Source: Orrella daihaiensis
GTDB taxonomy: Bacteria > Pseudomonadota > Gammaproteobacteria > Burkholderiales > Burkholderiaceae_B
DNA length: 64,000 bases
Assembly: GCF_022811525.1 (NCBI RefSeq)
Contig: NZ_CP063982.1
Span: 496,001-560,000 of the forward strand
Reading direction: 5' to 3'
The position numbers and the translations under genes are program-made. Each line of letters opens with the position of its first letter. Positions within the stretch are counted from its first letter, which is position 1. This document shows positions 46,121 through 55,336 of this stretch, one piece after another. The notes under the pieces are model-generated. The model was given only the letters and a program-made list of their open reading frames with translations, did no database searches and was not told the origin of the DNA.

Positions 46121-47310
46121 GCTTATTTGCCGAACTCACCCAGAGTGTCAATGCCATCCGACCGGGGCGAACGGCCATGAGAAATTATGATCTGCCCTTG
46201 TTCGTGGCGGCTGGCACTTTGCTCTGCTTGGGTCTGCTGATGGTGTATTCGGCCTCGATCGCTTTGGCCGATGGTCCATTGTTTAGTCAGATGAGTCGGT
46301 ACTCGTTTGTGACCCGTCAGGCCGTATTCATGGTTATGGGGCTGACATTGGCGCTGTTGGTATGGCTTACACCTCTGTCAGTCGTGCAGCGATTGACCCT
46401 GCCCTTATTTGGCTTTACAGCATTTTTGCTGGTGCTGGTGTTTGTGCCAGGCATCGGCTATGAAGCCAATGGCGCTAACCGCTGGATAGATCTGGGCCCG
46501 GTAAATTTTCAGCCATCCGAGTTGATGAAAGTTGTCGCAGTGATATTTGCAGCTGATTATGTCGTACGCAAGCAGCAGCATATGGACAGCTTTGTGAATG
46601 GCTTTATGCCGATGGCCCTGGCGATGGCAGGTATCGGTATCTTGCTGCTGTTAGAGCCTGATCTTGGTGCGCTCATTGTGGTCATGGCAATTGCCATGGG
46701 CATATTGTTTTTGGGTGGTATTAATGCCAAGGTGTTCTCATGCTTGGTCGCGGTGCTGGTGTTTATTTTCTTTTTACTGATTTGGCTGTCTCCTTGGCGC
46801 CGGGCACGTCTGTTTGCTTACCTCGATCCCTGGAACCCTGAAAACGCATATGGGAGTGCCTATCAGTTGTCTCACTCACTAATCGCCATCGGTCGAGGTG
46901 AGTGGTTTGGCGTGGGGCTAGGTTCGAGCATCGAAAAACTGCACTACTTACCCGAAGCTCACACTGACTTTATCGTGTCGGTTATCGGCGAAGAGCTCGG
47001 GTTTATGGGCATTGCGTTGGTGATTGTTTTGTTTGCAGTTTTGGTGGCGAGGGCTTTTGAGATTGGTCGCTCTGCGATCGCTATGGAGCGGGTGTTCAGC
47101 GGCTTGGTGGCGCAAGGCGTTGGTATCTGGTTTGGTGTTCAGGCGTTTATCAACATTGGCGTATGTTTAGGCTTGTTGCCCACCAAGGGATTGACCCTGC
47201 CCTTAATTAGTTACGGCGGCTCGGGTATGGTCATGAATCTTGTGGCTTTAGCGCTAGTGGCCCGAGTCGATTACGAAAATCGTTTGCTAATGCGAGGGGG
47301 GCGAGCATGA
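46117..47310 (+). CDS. ftsW: Septal peptidoglycan glycosyltransferase FtsW
   Basis: FtsW is the SEDS-family polymerase that works with FtsI at the septum. The 397-residue protein has about ten membrane helices. It shows LMVYSASIALA in the first helices, GYEANGANRWIDLGPVNFQPSELMK, the conserved Asp in LLLEPDLGALIV, LPEAHTDFIVSVIGEELGF and the SEDS end motif PLISYGGSGMV. Overlaps both murD and murG by ATGA. Confidence 0.97.
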   Translation: MSLFAELTQSVNAIRPGRTAMRNYDLPLFVAAGTLLCLGLLMVYSASIALADGPLFSQMSRYSFVTRQAVFMVMGLTLALLVWLTPLSVVQRLTLPLFGFTAFLLVLVFVPGIGYEANGANRWIDLGPVNFQPSELMKVVAVIFAADYVVRKQQHMDSFVNGFMPMALAMAGIGILLLLEPDLGALIVVMAIAMGILFLGGINAKVFSCLVAVLVFIFFLLIWLSPWRRARLFAYLDPWNPENAYGSAYQLSHSLIAIGRGEWFGVGLGSSIEKLHYLPEAHTDFIVSVIGEELGFMGIALVIVLFAVLVARAFEIGRSAIAMERVFSGLVAQGVGIWFGVQAFINIGVCLGLLPTKGLTLPLISYGGSGMVMNLVALALVARVDYENRLLMRGGRA

Positions 47311-48383
47311 GATCGTCTGCACTCGTATGGATCATGGCGGGGGGCACCGGCGGGCACATCATGCCTGGCTTGGCAGTGGCTCAGTGGCTGCGCGATCACG
47401 GTTGCGACATCAAGTGGATCGGTAATCCGGGCAAGATGGAAGGACGCTTGGTTCCACCTGCAGGGTACGAGATGATCCCGGTCACATTTGCCGGCGTGCG
47501 AGGCAAGGGCTTGTTGGCCAAATTGCGAGCCCCGTTCGGATTGTTAGCCTCCATGGCTAATCTGTGGCGTGCCATGTCAAAAGATAAGCCTGCTCTGGTG
47601 CTGGGCATGGGGGGTTATGTGGCCATGCCCGGCGGTCTGGTGGCTAGGTTACGCGGTGTACCCATTGTGTTACATGAACAAAATGCAATCGCAGGCAAGA
47701 CCAATCTGTGGCTTGCTCGTATCGCTAAACTGAGACTCGAGGGGTTTCCAATGGCTTTGCCAGAGGGGCGATGGGTCGGTAATCCAGTACGCGGCTCGCT
47801 GGCCCAACTCCCCGATCCTGTGCAACGCTACAGCAACAGAACGGGTCCGATCAAAGTTTTGGTGGTGGGAGGCAGCTTAGGTGCGGCTGCTCTGAATGAA
47901 GCGATTCCATTGGCGATCTCGCGTATTGATCCTTCGAGTCGTCCTCAGATTACCCATCAATCGGGAGAGCAGCACCTAGAGGCTTTGCAACAAGCCTATC
48001 GAGATGTTGAGGTTGATGCGTCCTGCGTTGCCTTTATCGATGACATGGCTGGCGCGTTGGGAGAGGCTGATTTAGTCATTTGTCGTGCAGGTGCCATGAC
48101 CGTTTCAGAGGTGGCAGCTGTGGGTGTTGCCGCATTGTTTGTGCCTTTCCCGTTTGCCGTGGATGACCATCAAACAGCCAATGCTGGTTACTTGGTGTCG
48201 CATGGTGCTGCGTACCTGCGTCAGCAGCGCGACCTGGCCGTTGAGTGGCTTGCCCGCTGGCTTGAGGCGCAAACCCGTGAAACTTTGCTAGCAGTGGCCG
48301 TCAAGGCGCGTCAGCAAGCCAAACCGGAGGCAACGGCAGCGATTGGAATGGCTTGCCTATCCCTCATGGAGGGCCGAGCATGA
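47307..48383 (+). CDS. murG: UDP-GlcNAc transferase MurG (lipid II synthase)
   Basis: MurG adds GlcNAc to lipid I on the cytoplasmic face of the membrane. The 358-residue GT-B protein has the glycine-rich loop MAGGTGGHIMPGLAVA at about 11-26, GKGLLAKLRAPF, the loop LGMGGYVAMPGGL, VLHEQNAIAGKTN, the second Gly-rich loop VVGGSLGAAALNEA, and CRAGAMTVSEVAAVGVAALFVPFPFAVDDHQTANA for nucleotide-sugar binding. Confidence 0.98.
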   Translation: MRSSALVWIMAGGTGGHIMPGLAVAQWLRDHGCDIKWIGNPGKMEGRLVPPAGYEMIPVTFAGVRGKGLLAKLRAPFGLLASMANLWRAMSKDKPALVLGMGGYVAMPGGLVARLRGVPIVLHEQNAIAGKTNLWLARIAKLRLEGFPMALPEGRWVGNPVRGSLAQLPDPVQRYSNRTGPIKVLVVGGSLGAAALNEAIPLAISRIDPSSRPQITHQSGEQHLEALQQAYRDVEVDASCVAFIDDMAGALGEADLVICRAGAMTVSEVAAVGVAALFVPFPFAVDDHQTANAGYLVSHGAAYLRQQRDLAVEWLARWLEAQTRETLLAVAVKARQQAKPEATAAIGMACLSLMEGRA

Positions 48384-49777
48384 GACACCGCATCGAGCGA
48401 ATTCACTTCGTCGGTATTGGCGGCTCGGGCATGAGCGGCATCGCAGAGGTTTTGTTGAACCTCGGATATCAAGTGTCCGGGTCGGATTTGTCTAGCTCGG
48501 CGGTTACCGATCGTCTGGTGGCCATGGGAGCACATATTGCCATTGGCCATGACGCAAAGCATGTTTCTGGCGTGGATGTTGTGGTGACATCTACCGCAGT
48601 TGCAGGTAACAATCCTGAGGTTCTCGCGGCTCGTCAGGCACGAATTCCAGTTGTCGCCAGAGCTGTGATGCTGGCTGAATTGATGCGATTAAAGCGCGGT
48701 ATTGCCGTAGCGGGTACGCACGGCAAGACCACCACCACCAGTTTGGTTGCCAGTGTTCTGGCAGCGGGTGGTCTTGACCCAACGTTTGTCATTGGTGGTC
48801 GTCTGAACTCAGCCGGGGCGAATGCCGGTCTGGGTCAGGGCGAGTTTTTAGTGGCCGAGGCTGATGAGTCTGACGCTTCATTTTTGAATTTGCTACCCGT
48901 GATGGCTGTGGTCACAAATATTGATGCTGACCATATGGATACCTATGGGCATGACATCGCCAAACTCAAACAGGCCTTTATAGAGTTTGTTCAACGATTG
49001 CCGTTTTACGGCAGTGCCATCGTTTGTATTGATGACGTCAACGTAAGAGAGATTGTGCCTTTGATCTCAAGGCCAATCGTGACGTATGGACTAAGCGAAG
49101 AGGCGCAAATTCGTGCCAGCGATGTGACTGCCAGTGGCACGACCATGCACTTCACCGTTGACCGCAAACTTGCTGATAAGCCGCATCAGCGGCTTGATGT
49201 TAGATTGAATTTACCCGGGCTGCACAACGTACATAATGCATTAGCGGCAATCGCGGTAGCCACGGAACTTGGTGTGGAAGATGCTGCGATTGTTCAGGCT
49301 TTAGCCGATTTCAAAGGGGTGGGGCGGCGGTTCAATGTCACCGGACCGTTTGATGCTGACGATGGCGGTCAATTCACCGTGGTTGATGATTATGGTCATC
49401 ATCCCGTTGAGATGGCAGCAACCATTGCTGCCGCCCGCGGTGCATGGCCGAATCATCGATTGGTGCTGGTGTTTCAGCCGCATCGGTACACCCGCACAAG
49501 GGATTGTTTCGAGGATTTTGTGCAAGTGTTAAGTACGGCTGATGCAATCTTGCTCACCGAAGTCTATGCAGCTGGTGAAGCTCCAATTGTGGCAGCCGAT
49601 GGTCGCGCCTTGGCTCGCGCTGTCCGAGTAGCGGGAAAGGTTGAGCCGGTGTTTGTGCCCGATGTCTCTGAGTTGCCGGGGACGATTCGTTCGTTTGCTC
49701 GTGATGGCGATGTGTTTGTGGTGATGGGAGCAGGTTCAATTAGCAAGGTTGCCACAATGCTCGGGGAGGCAGTATGA
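48380..49777 (+). CDS. murC: UDP-N-acetylmuramate-L-alanine ligase
   Basis: MurC adds L-Ala to UDP-MurNAc. The 465-residue ligase begins RHRIERIHFVGIGGSGMSGIAEVLL, has the P-loop GTHGKTTTTSLV, EADESDASFLNL, NIDADHMDTYGHD, and VVDDYGHHPVEMAATI with VFQPHRYTRT near the C-terminus. The ATG at 48380 overlaps the murG stop as ATGA; nine upstream in-frame codons are inside murG and not family-like. Confidence 0.98.
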   Translation: MRHRIERIHFVGIGGSGMSGIAEVLLNLGYQVSGSDLSSSAVTDRLVAMGAHIAIGHDAKHVSGVDVVVTSTAVAGNNPEVLAARQARIPVVARAVMLAELMRLKRGIAVAGTHGKTTTTSLVASVLAAGGLDPTFVIGGRLNSAGANAGLGQGEFLVAEADESDASFLNLLPVMAVVTNIDADHMDTYGHDIAKLKQAFIEFVQRLPFYGSAIVCIDDVNVREIVPLISRPIVTYGLSEEAQIRASDVTASGTTMHFTVDRKLADKPHQRLDVRLNLPGLHNVHNALAAIAVATELGVEDAAIVQALADFKGVGRRFNVTGPFDADDGGQFTVVDDYGHHPVEMAATIAAARGAWPNHRLVLVFQPHRYTRTRDCFEDFVQVLSTADAILLTEVYAAGEAPIVAADGRALARAVRVAGKVEPVFVPDVSELPGTIRSFARDGDVFVVMGAGSISKVATMLGEAV

Positions 49778-50745
49778 CAAAAATAAATATGACTCTGGGC
49801 AAGGTTGGCGTTCTTTACGGCGGCCGGTCAGCCGAGCGCGAGGTGTCGTTAATGTCGGGTCAGGCCGTTTATGAGGCGCTGATTTCAGAAGGTGTCAATG
49901 CGCATTTATTTGATACCGGCCAGCATGGGCTTGGGGAGTTGGCAGCGCAACAGTTTGATCGTGTGTTTGTCGCCTTGCATGGACGTTACGGAGAAGATGG
50001 AACGATTCAAGGTGCGCTCGAGTTACTCGGCATTCCTTATACCGGTAGTGGTCACTTGGCGTCGGCTGTGGCAATGGACAAGATCATGACCAAACGGTTA
50101 TGGCAACAGGCCGGATTGCCAACACCAGACTATCGGGTTGTGTTCAATGAGCAGGATTTGCTCGACTTGCCACAGGCTTTGAGTTTGCCGCTGATTCTGA
50201 AGGCACCGAATGAAGGCTCTACGATCGGTTTATGCAAAGTCACCGCTAGCGATCAGTTGTCCGAAGCCTATCGTCAAGTCAGTCCCTACGATAGCGTCAT
50301 CCTTGCGGAGAAATTCATCACTGGACGTGAGCTCACAGTCGCCGTGCTTGGCAAGGGTCTAGGTGCGGCTGCGCTGCCAATCATCGAAATCATCGCGCCT
50401 GGTGGCAGTTATGACTATCAGAGCAAATATTTCTCCGATGAGACGCAATACCTGTGTCCCGCCTCTCTGCCCAATGCGTTGTCTGACCAGATTAGTGAGA
50501 TTGCAGTTCGTGCCTACCGCGTGCTTGGTTGCGAGGGCTGGGCGCGAGCCGATGTCATGCTGGATGCGGATATGAGGCCGTGGCTATTGGAAATGAATAC
50601 GTCGCCTGGGATGACGGGCCATTCTTTGGTACCAATGGCAGCCAAGGCGGCAGGGATGAGTTTTGGGGAGTTATGCGTGAAGATTTTGTCGCAAGCGCGT
50701 TGCAAGGTGTTGCAACCGCATTTGGTCAGCCAAGCGCAGGAGTGA
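49774..50745 (+). CDS. ddl: D-alanine-D-alanine ligase
   Basis: Ddl makes the D-Ala-D-Ala dipeptide that MurF attaches. The 323-residue ATP-grasp enzyme has VGVLYGGRSAEREVSLMSG near the N-terminus, FVALHGRYGEDGTIQGALELLGIPYTGSG, LILKAPNEGSTIGL, YDYQSKYFSDET (the omega loop), and the metal site LLEMNTSPGMTGHSLVPMAAKA. The YxxK pattern around YQSKY supports D-Ala specificity. Overlaps murC by ATGA. Confidence 0.97.
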   Translation: MTKINMTLGKVGVLYGGRSAEREVSLMSGQAVYEALISEGVNAHLFDTGQHGLGELAAQQFDRVFVALHGRYGEDGTIQGALELLGIPYTGSGHLASAVAMDKIMTKRLWQQAGLPTPDYRVVFNEQDLLDLPQALSLPLILKAPNEGSTIGLCKVTASDQLSEAYRQVSPYDSVILAEKFITGRELTVAVLGKGLGAAALPIIEIIAPGGSYDYQSKYFSDETQYLCPASLPNALSDQISEIAVRAYRVLGCEGWARADVMLDADMRPWLLEMNTSPGMTGHSLVPMAAKAAGMSFGELCVKILSQARCKVLQPHLVSQAQE

Positions 50746-50748
50746 TAC

Positions 50749-51555
50749 GTGTGGAACGAAGCCCGTCTTATCAACGCCACCGCCAACCTCTTGATGGTTT
50801 TGGCGGTGCTCGCCTTATTGGCGGGGGCTTTGTTATGGGTGGTGCGGCTACCAGCGTTCGATATCAAGCGCATTGTTATCACCCCGACCTCGGAAGCAGG
50901 GTTTCAGTATGTGTCGCCAGATGTGGTGCGCAGTGCAATCGCAGGCCGTCTGACAGGCAATTTTTTCAGTATGGGGCTGCAGGAGGCGCGCGAGGCTTTC
51001 GAATCGGCGCCTTGGGTCAGACAAGTCAGTGTTCGCCGAGCTTGGCCCAACGAGTTGCAGGTCGAGATCGAGGAGCAGCAGCCGTTGGCTTACTGGAACG
51101 AAAATCAGATGATCAACACATGGGGCGAAGTCTTTACGGCCAATCGCGCGGTGCTAGACGAGAGCGTGCGGTTACCGCAGTTCTACGGTCCAGAGGGTTC
51201 CGAGTCGCTGATGGTTCAACGTTACGCGGAACTGGGCCAGTGGTTCGAACGGCTTGGTCTAGGTGTGGATCAGTTGATGCTGAACAATCGATATGCCCTA
51301 CAGGCCCAACTATCCAATGGCGTAACGCTGCTTCTGGGTCGCGATCCTGGTGCGGAGACAGCCGATCCGCAAGCTGGTGTGCCGGGTGCGGTGTCGTTTG
51401 GCGAAAGAATCGAACGTTTTGTGCGCAACTGGCCTCAGGCAGTAGACCAGTTGCAAGGGAAGACCGTGGAGCGAGTGGATTTGCGGTATCCCAATGGCTT
51501 TGCAATTACGTTGGCGCAAGTGCCAACGCCCGTCAATTCAAACAAAAAACGGTAA
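50749..51555 (+). CDS. ftsQ: Cell division protein FtsQ
   Basis: FtsQ is a bitopic divisome scaffold binding FtsB and FtsL. The 268-residue protein starts at GTG (WNEARLINATANLL), has one membrane helix (about 9-31), the POTRA domain (FDIKRIVITP, VVRSAIAGRLTGNFFSM, SAPWVRQVSVRRAWPNELQVEIEEQQPLAYWN) and the beta domain ending KTVERVDLRYPNGFAITL. The start follows the ddl stop by three bases. A long alternative frame overlaps it and is not a gene. Confidence 0.95.
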   Translation: MWNEARLINATANLLMVLAVLALLAGALLWVVRLPAFDIKRIVITPTSEAGFQYVSPDVVRSAIAGRLTGNFFSMGLQEAREAFESAPWVRQVSVRRAWPNELQVEIEEQQPLAYWNENQMINTWGEVFTANRAVLDESVRLPQFYGPEGSESLMVQRYAELGQWFERLGLGVDQLMLNNRYALQAQLSNGVTLLLGRDPGAETADPQAGVPGAVSFGERIERFVRNWPQAVDQLQGKTVERVDLRYPNGFAITLAQVPTPVNSNKKR

Positions 51556-51559
51556 AACC

Positions 51560-52786
51560 ATGACTCGTGACATCAAAGACTTGATCGTCGCCCTAGATAT
51601 CGGTACCACCAAAGTAGTGGCGGTGGTGGCTGAAGTGCTTCCCGAGGGCGGGTTTGAGGTGTTGGGCCTGGGCCAGCATGAATCCAAAGGCATGCGCAAA
51701 GGCGTGGTCGTCAATATCGAAAGCACTGTCAATTCAATACAGCGAGCTTTGGAAGAAGCCGAATTAATGGCCGACTGCAAAATTCGCGACGTATACACAG
51801 GCATTGCTGGAAACCATATCCGTAGTTTTAATTCCAGTGGCATGGTGGCTGTCAAAGACAAAGAAGTGACGGCGGCCGACGTGGCCAGAGTGGTTGAAAC
51901 AGCCAAAGCGGTCAATATTCCGACCGATCAACAAGTCCTGCACGTACTTACTCAAGAGTTCATTGTTGATGGGCAGGAGGACATCCGTGAGCCGATCGGC
52001 ATGAGCGCACTGCGACTTGAGGTCAAGGTTCACATTGTGACAGGGTCTGTTAGCGCGGCACAAAACATCGTGAAGTGTGTCCGTCGTTGCGGACTTGAAG
52101 TGCAAGATTTGATTTTGCAGCCGCTGGCATCGAGCCTGGCTTGTCTGACGCCAGACGAGCGTGAGCTGGGTGTCGTTCTGGTGGATATTGGCGGCGGCAC
52201 GACTGACGTTGCTATCTACACCGGTGGCGCAATCCGTCACACAGCTGTTTTACCAATTGCTGGCGATCAGATCACCAATGATATAGCCGCCATGCTGCGT
52301 ACACCCACACCCGACGCGGAAGATATCAAGCTGCGTTATGGCATTGCCAAACAAGTGTTGGCTAGTCCAGATGACATGGTCGAGGTGCCGGGCCTGGGTG
52401 ATCGCGGTCCACGACTGGTCAATCGGCAAGCATTAGGCGCGGTCATTGAGCCACGCGTTGAAGAGTTGTTTGGTTTGGTCCAGCAAGTTGTTCGCGATTC
52501 CGGTTACGAGGATCTGTTGGCATCCGGGATCGTATTGACCGGTGGATCTGCTCTATTGCCCGGGATCGTCGAGCTTGCAGAAGACGTGTTTTTAAAGCCA
52601 GTGCGCGTTGCAGTGCCAGAGTATGACGGCGGATTGGCTGATGTGATGCGCAGCCCGCGGTTCAGCACGGTGATGGGTTTGTTGGGTGAGGCACGGTTGC
52701 AGCGATTACGTGGACGCAAAGTCGCACAACAAAATGGCAGCTTTAAGAGGGTATTGGCTCGCATGAAGGAATGGTTCATGCATTGA
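51560..52786 (+). CDS. ftsA: Cell division protein FtsA
   Basis: FtsA is the actin-like protein that tethers FtsZ to the membrane. The 408-residue protein begins MTRDIKDLIVALDIGTTKVVAVV (phosphate 1), has the 1C domain with NIESTVNSIQRALEEAELMADC, VLVDIGGGTTDVAIY (phosphate 2), and VLTGGSALLPGIVELAE (adenosine). The C-terminal amphipathic helix FKRVLARMKEWFMH serves as membrane anchor. The ATG at 51560 follows ftsQ by four bases; upstream in-frame codons lie inside ftsQ. Confidence 0.98.
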   Translation: MTRDIKDLIVALDIGTTKVVAVVAEVLPEGGFEVLGLGQHESKGMRKGVVVNIESTVNSIQRALEEAELMADCKIRDVYTGIAGNHIRSFNSSGMVAVKDKEVTAADVARVVETAKAVNIPTDQQVLHVLTQEFIVDGQEDIREPIGMSALRLEVKVHIVTGSVSAAQNIVKCVRRCGLEVQDLILQPLASSLACLTPDERELGVVLVDIGGGTTDVAIYTGGAIRHTAVLPIAGDQITNDIAAMLRTPTPDAEDIKLRYGIAKQVLASPDDMVEVPGLGDRGPRLVNRQALGAVIEPRVEELFGLVQQVVRDSGYEDLLASGIVLTGGSALLPGIVELAEDVFLKPVRVAVPEYDGGLADVMRSPRFSTVMGLLGEARLQRLRGRKVAQQNGSFKRVLARMKEWFMH

Positions 52787-52949
52787 GCAGTGCAGTGGCA
52801 GCGCATAGCGTGCCGCGGTGGCGTGAAGATTGTGATCCGGGACGGGCTCAAGGGGAGTGCGGCCCAGATAACAAAAAGCACCAGGTAGCAGACGGTGCGT
52901 AGTACTTAGGGGACTTGCAGTTTTTATTTTTGACTTGAGGGAGTCGATC

Positions 52950-54113
52950 ATGATGTTTGAAATGTTGGATAACGCGGAGAAGACCACTGTGATCAAGGTG
53001 GTTGGCGTGGGCGGCGCAGGCGGTAATGCGGTGGCCCATATGATTAAGTCAGGCGTCCAAGGGGTGGATTTCGTGTGCGCCAATACCGATGCCCAGGCGT
53101 TGGCGGCCACCAGTGCGCCAGTTCAGATTCGTCTTGGCCGAACCGGTTTGGGCGCAGGCGCAAAACCGGAACAAGGCCGTGCTGCTGCGGAAACCGCTCG
53201 TGAGGAAATCCGCTCGGCCTTAAATGGCGCCAATATGGTGTTCATTACGGCGGGCATGGGCGGTGGCACTGGCACAGGCGCGGCACCAATCGTTGCTGAA
53301 GTTGCCAAGGAGCTCGGTATTCTGACAGTGGGTGTAGTGACCAAGCCATTTATGTTTGAAGGCAATCGTCGCCAAAAGATGTCAGAGGACGGGATCGACG
53401 AGCTTGCAAAGCACGTGCATTCATTGATTGTCGTCCTAAACGAAAATCTCTACACCTTGATGGATGAGGATGCAACGCAGGAAGACTGCTTTAAGGCTGC
53501 TGATGATGTGCTGCACAATGCTTGCGCAGGTATCGCAGAGATCATCAATGTTGAAGGTAACGTCAACGTCGACTTTGAAGATGTCAAAACCATCATGGGT
53601 GAGCAGGGTAAGGCAATGATGGGTACAGCGGTTGCGAGTGGCGAAAATCGCGCTCTGGTTGCTGCACAGGAGGCGGTGGCATGCCCGCTGCTTGAAGGCG
53701 TTGACCTGCAAGGTGCGCGTGGTGTGCTGGTCAATATCACGGCAAGCCGCTCACTGAAGATGCGCGAGACCCGGGAAATCATGGACCATATCCGTGGATT
53801 TGCAGCCGAAGATGCAACGGTTATTTTTGGGACTGCCTACGACGAGAATATGGGCGACAAGTTGCGAGTGACCGTGGTGGCGACTGGTTTGGGCCGCGCT
53901 CGTCCGACTTTGGTGCATGATCGTGATGAGCAGCAAGCCCTGCGAACTGGGACCGATAATCATCTGGTTTCAGCCAATGGGCAAGAAAACCTGCAGGTGC
54001 CGTCTGTTTTGCGCAACCCGCGTTCACAAGCTTCGGCTCAGGTGCGCGCGCTTGAGACTGCTGGCATGGAGCATTACGACATACCGGCTTTCTTGCGTCG
54101 ACAGGCAGACTAA
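52950..54113 (+). CDS. ftsZ: Cell division protein FtsZ
   Basis: FtsZ is the tubulin-like GTPase that forms the Z-ring. The 387-residue protein has VVGVGGAGGNAV, the tubulin signature GGGTGTGAAP, NVDFEDVKTIMGEQG (T7 loop) and the conserved C-terminal peptide DIPAFLRRQAD that binds FtsA and ZipA-like partners. A GAGGGAG ribosome binding site sits ahead of two consecutive ATGs (52950 and 52953). A 163-base gap separates it from ftsA, so a separate ftsZ promoter is possible, but I see no clear one. Confidence 0.98.
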   Translation: MMFEMLDNAEKTTVIKVVGVGGAGGNAVAHMIKSGVQGVDFVCANTDAQALAATSAPVQIRLGRTGLGAGAKPEQGRAAAETAREEIRSALNGANMVFITAGMGGGTGTGAAPIVAEVAKELGILTVGVVTKPFMFEGNRRQKMSEDGIDELAKHVHSLIVVLNENLYTLMDEDATQEDCFKAADDVLHNACAGIAEIINVEGNVNVDFEDVKTIMGEQGKAMMGTAVASGENRALVAAQEAVACPLLEGVDLQGARGVLVNITASRSLKMRETREIMDHIRGFAAEDATVIFGTAYDENMGDKLRVTVVATGLGRARPTLVHDRDEQQALRTGTDNHLVSANGQENLQVPSVLRNPRSQASAQVRALETAGMEHYDIPAFLRRQAD

Positions 54114-54157
54114 GCGGTCACGGTCGAGCTCAAGTACTGATCGTATTTTCCCTCACG

Positions 54158-54180
54158 CCAGCGCATGTCTCATGCGCTGG
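54158..54180. repeat. Perfect hairpin between ftsZ and lpxC
   Basis: CCAGCGCATG at 54158-54167 and CATGCGCTGG at 54171-54180 with loop TCT. No T run follows, so it is not a standard terminator; it may stabilise the ftsZ mRNA end or attenuate read-through into lpxC. Confidence 0.6.
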
Positions 54181-54258
54181 CAGCTGTCCCGTCCTCGTCC
54201 CCTAACTGATCACTTTCGTACGGGCCTAGCTTCGATCGCACTTTGAGAAAGATCGCGT

Positions 54259-54264
54259 TACAAT
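54259..54264 (+). promoter_or_regulatory. Possible -10 element of lpxC
   Basis: TACAAT lies 33 bases before the lpxC start in the 183-base ftsZ-lpxC gap. No good -35 partner is seen at 16-18 bases. Confidence 0.4.
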
Positions 54265-54296
54265 TCAGTCAAATTGCAAGTTTTCTAGGTATTTTT

Positions 54297-55220
54297 ATGT
54301 TTTTGCAGCGCACCATCAAAAAACCGGTTCACACAACCGGTGTTGGTTTGCACTCGGGCAAGCGGGTTGAGCTGACTTTACGTCCGGCCTCGCCAGGTAC
54401 GGGCATCGTGTTTCATCGCGTGGACTTAAATCCGGTGGTGGATCTGCCTGCGCAAGCTGATGGAGTACGAGACACCCGTATGGCGTCCGTGCTTCAGGTG
54501 GGCCAAGCGCGTGTCTCGACGGTTGAACACTTGATGTCAGCACTAGCTGGCATGGGAATTGACAACCTTCACGTCGATTTGTCTGCCGAAGAAGTGCCAA
54601 TCATGGACGGCAGTTCGGCGACATTTGTCTACCTGTTGCGATCAGCTGGACTGCAAGAGCAAGCTGCACCTAAACAGTTTTTGCGCGTATTAAAGCCAAT
54701 AGAAGTGCGTGAGGGCGAAGGCAAAGATGCCAAGTGGGCGCGGCTTGAGCCTCATGAAGGTTTTGCGTTGGCGTTTTCGATTGATTTCAAGCACCCGGCA
54801 ATTGATTCAACTGCTGGATTCGCTGAGGTTGATTTTGCGAAACAGTCCTACGCCAAAGAAATTTCACGTGCTCGAACCTTCGGTTTTGTGAGCGAGGTTG
54901 AGGCATTGCGATCAATGGGATTGGCGCGTGGCGGTAGTTTAGAAAACGCCATTGTGGTTGATGAATATCGAGTGCTAAACCAGGAAGGGCTGCGGTATGA
55001 CGATGAGTTCGTCAAGCACAAGATTCTAGATGCTATTGGTGATCTTTATTTAATTGGTAAACCGCTAATTGCGCGCTATGTTGCCAATAAATCTGGGCAT
55101 GCGATAAACAACCAACTTGCCCGCAATCTGTTGGCCGACAGCAGTGCATGGGAACTAGTTTCATTTGAGTCAGAACAAGCTGTGCCTGCTGCATTTAAAA
55201 ATGAGTGGCAACTAGCCTAA
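54297..55220 (+). CDS. lpxC: UDP-3-O-acyl-N-acetylglucosamine deacetylase LpxC
   Basis: LpxC is the committed zinc enzyme of lipid A synthesis; its level is set in many bacteria by FtsH, encoded at 59612. The 307-residue protein starts MFLQRTIKKPVHTTGVGLHSGK, has STVEHLMSALAGMGIDNL with a zinc His, EVPIMDGSSATFVYLL, RTFGFVSEVEALRSMGLARGGSLENAIV, and DDEFVKHKILDAIGDLYLIGKPL with the second zinc His and Asp, then KSGHAINNQL with the catalytic His. Length is normal. Last gene of the dcw run. Confidence 0.97.
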   Translation: MFLQRTIKKPVHTTGVGLHSGKRVELTLRPASPGTGIVFHRVDLNPVVDLPAQADGVRDTRMASVLQVGQARVSTVEHLMSALAGMGIDNLHVDLSAEEVPIMDGSSATFVYLLRSAGLQEQAAPKQFLRVLKPIEVREGEGKDAKWARLEPHEGFALAFSIDFKHPAIDSTAGFAEVDFAKQSYAKEISRARTFGFVSEVEALRSMGLARGGSLENAIVVDEYRVLNQEGLRYDDEFVKHKILDAIGDLYLIGKPLIARYVANKSGHAINNQLARNLLADSSAWELVSFESEQAVPAAFKNEWQLA

Positions 55221-55300
55221 GGCGGCTTTTTATTAATCGACCCAGTATCGAACTTGTTGGGTCATCCCACCTGCTGCCCCACCCCAATCACAGCGAATAG

Positions 55301-55336
55301 CCGGTTTTGAAGCGATTCAAGACCGGTTGTTTTTTT
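55301..55336 (+). terminator. dcw cluster terminator, overlapping the end of dciA
   Basis: CCGGTTTTGAA at 55301-55311 pairs with TTCAAGACCGG at 55316-55326 (one wobble) around a GCGA tetraloop, followed by TTGTTTTTTT. A strong plus-strand terminator 80 bases after lpxC. Its right arm and T run lie inside the last codons of the convergent dciA gene. Confidence 0.88.

Noticed and set aside
50529..51563. A 344-codon plus-strand frame across the ddl end and ftsQ
   Set aside because: It is out of frame with both, rich in Arg, Gly and Ser, and FtsQ in the other frame has its membrane helix and POTRA domain.
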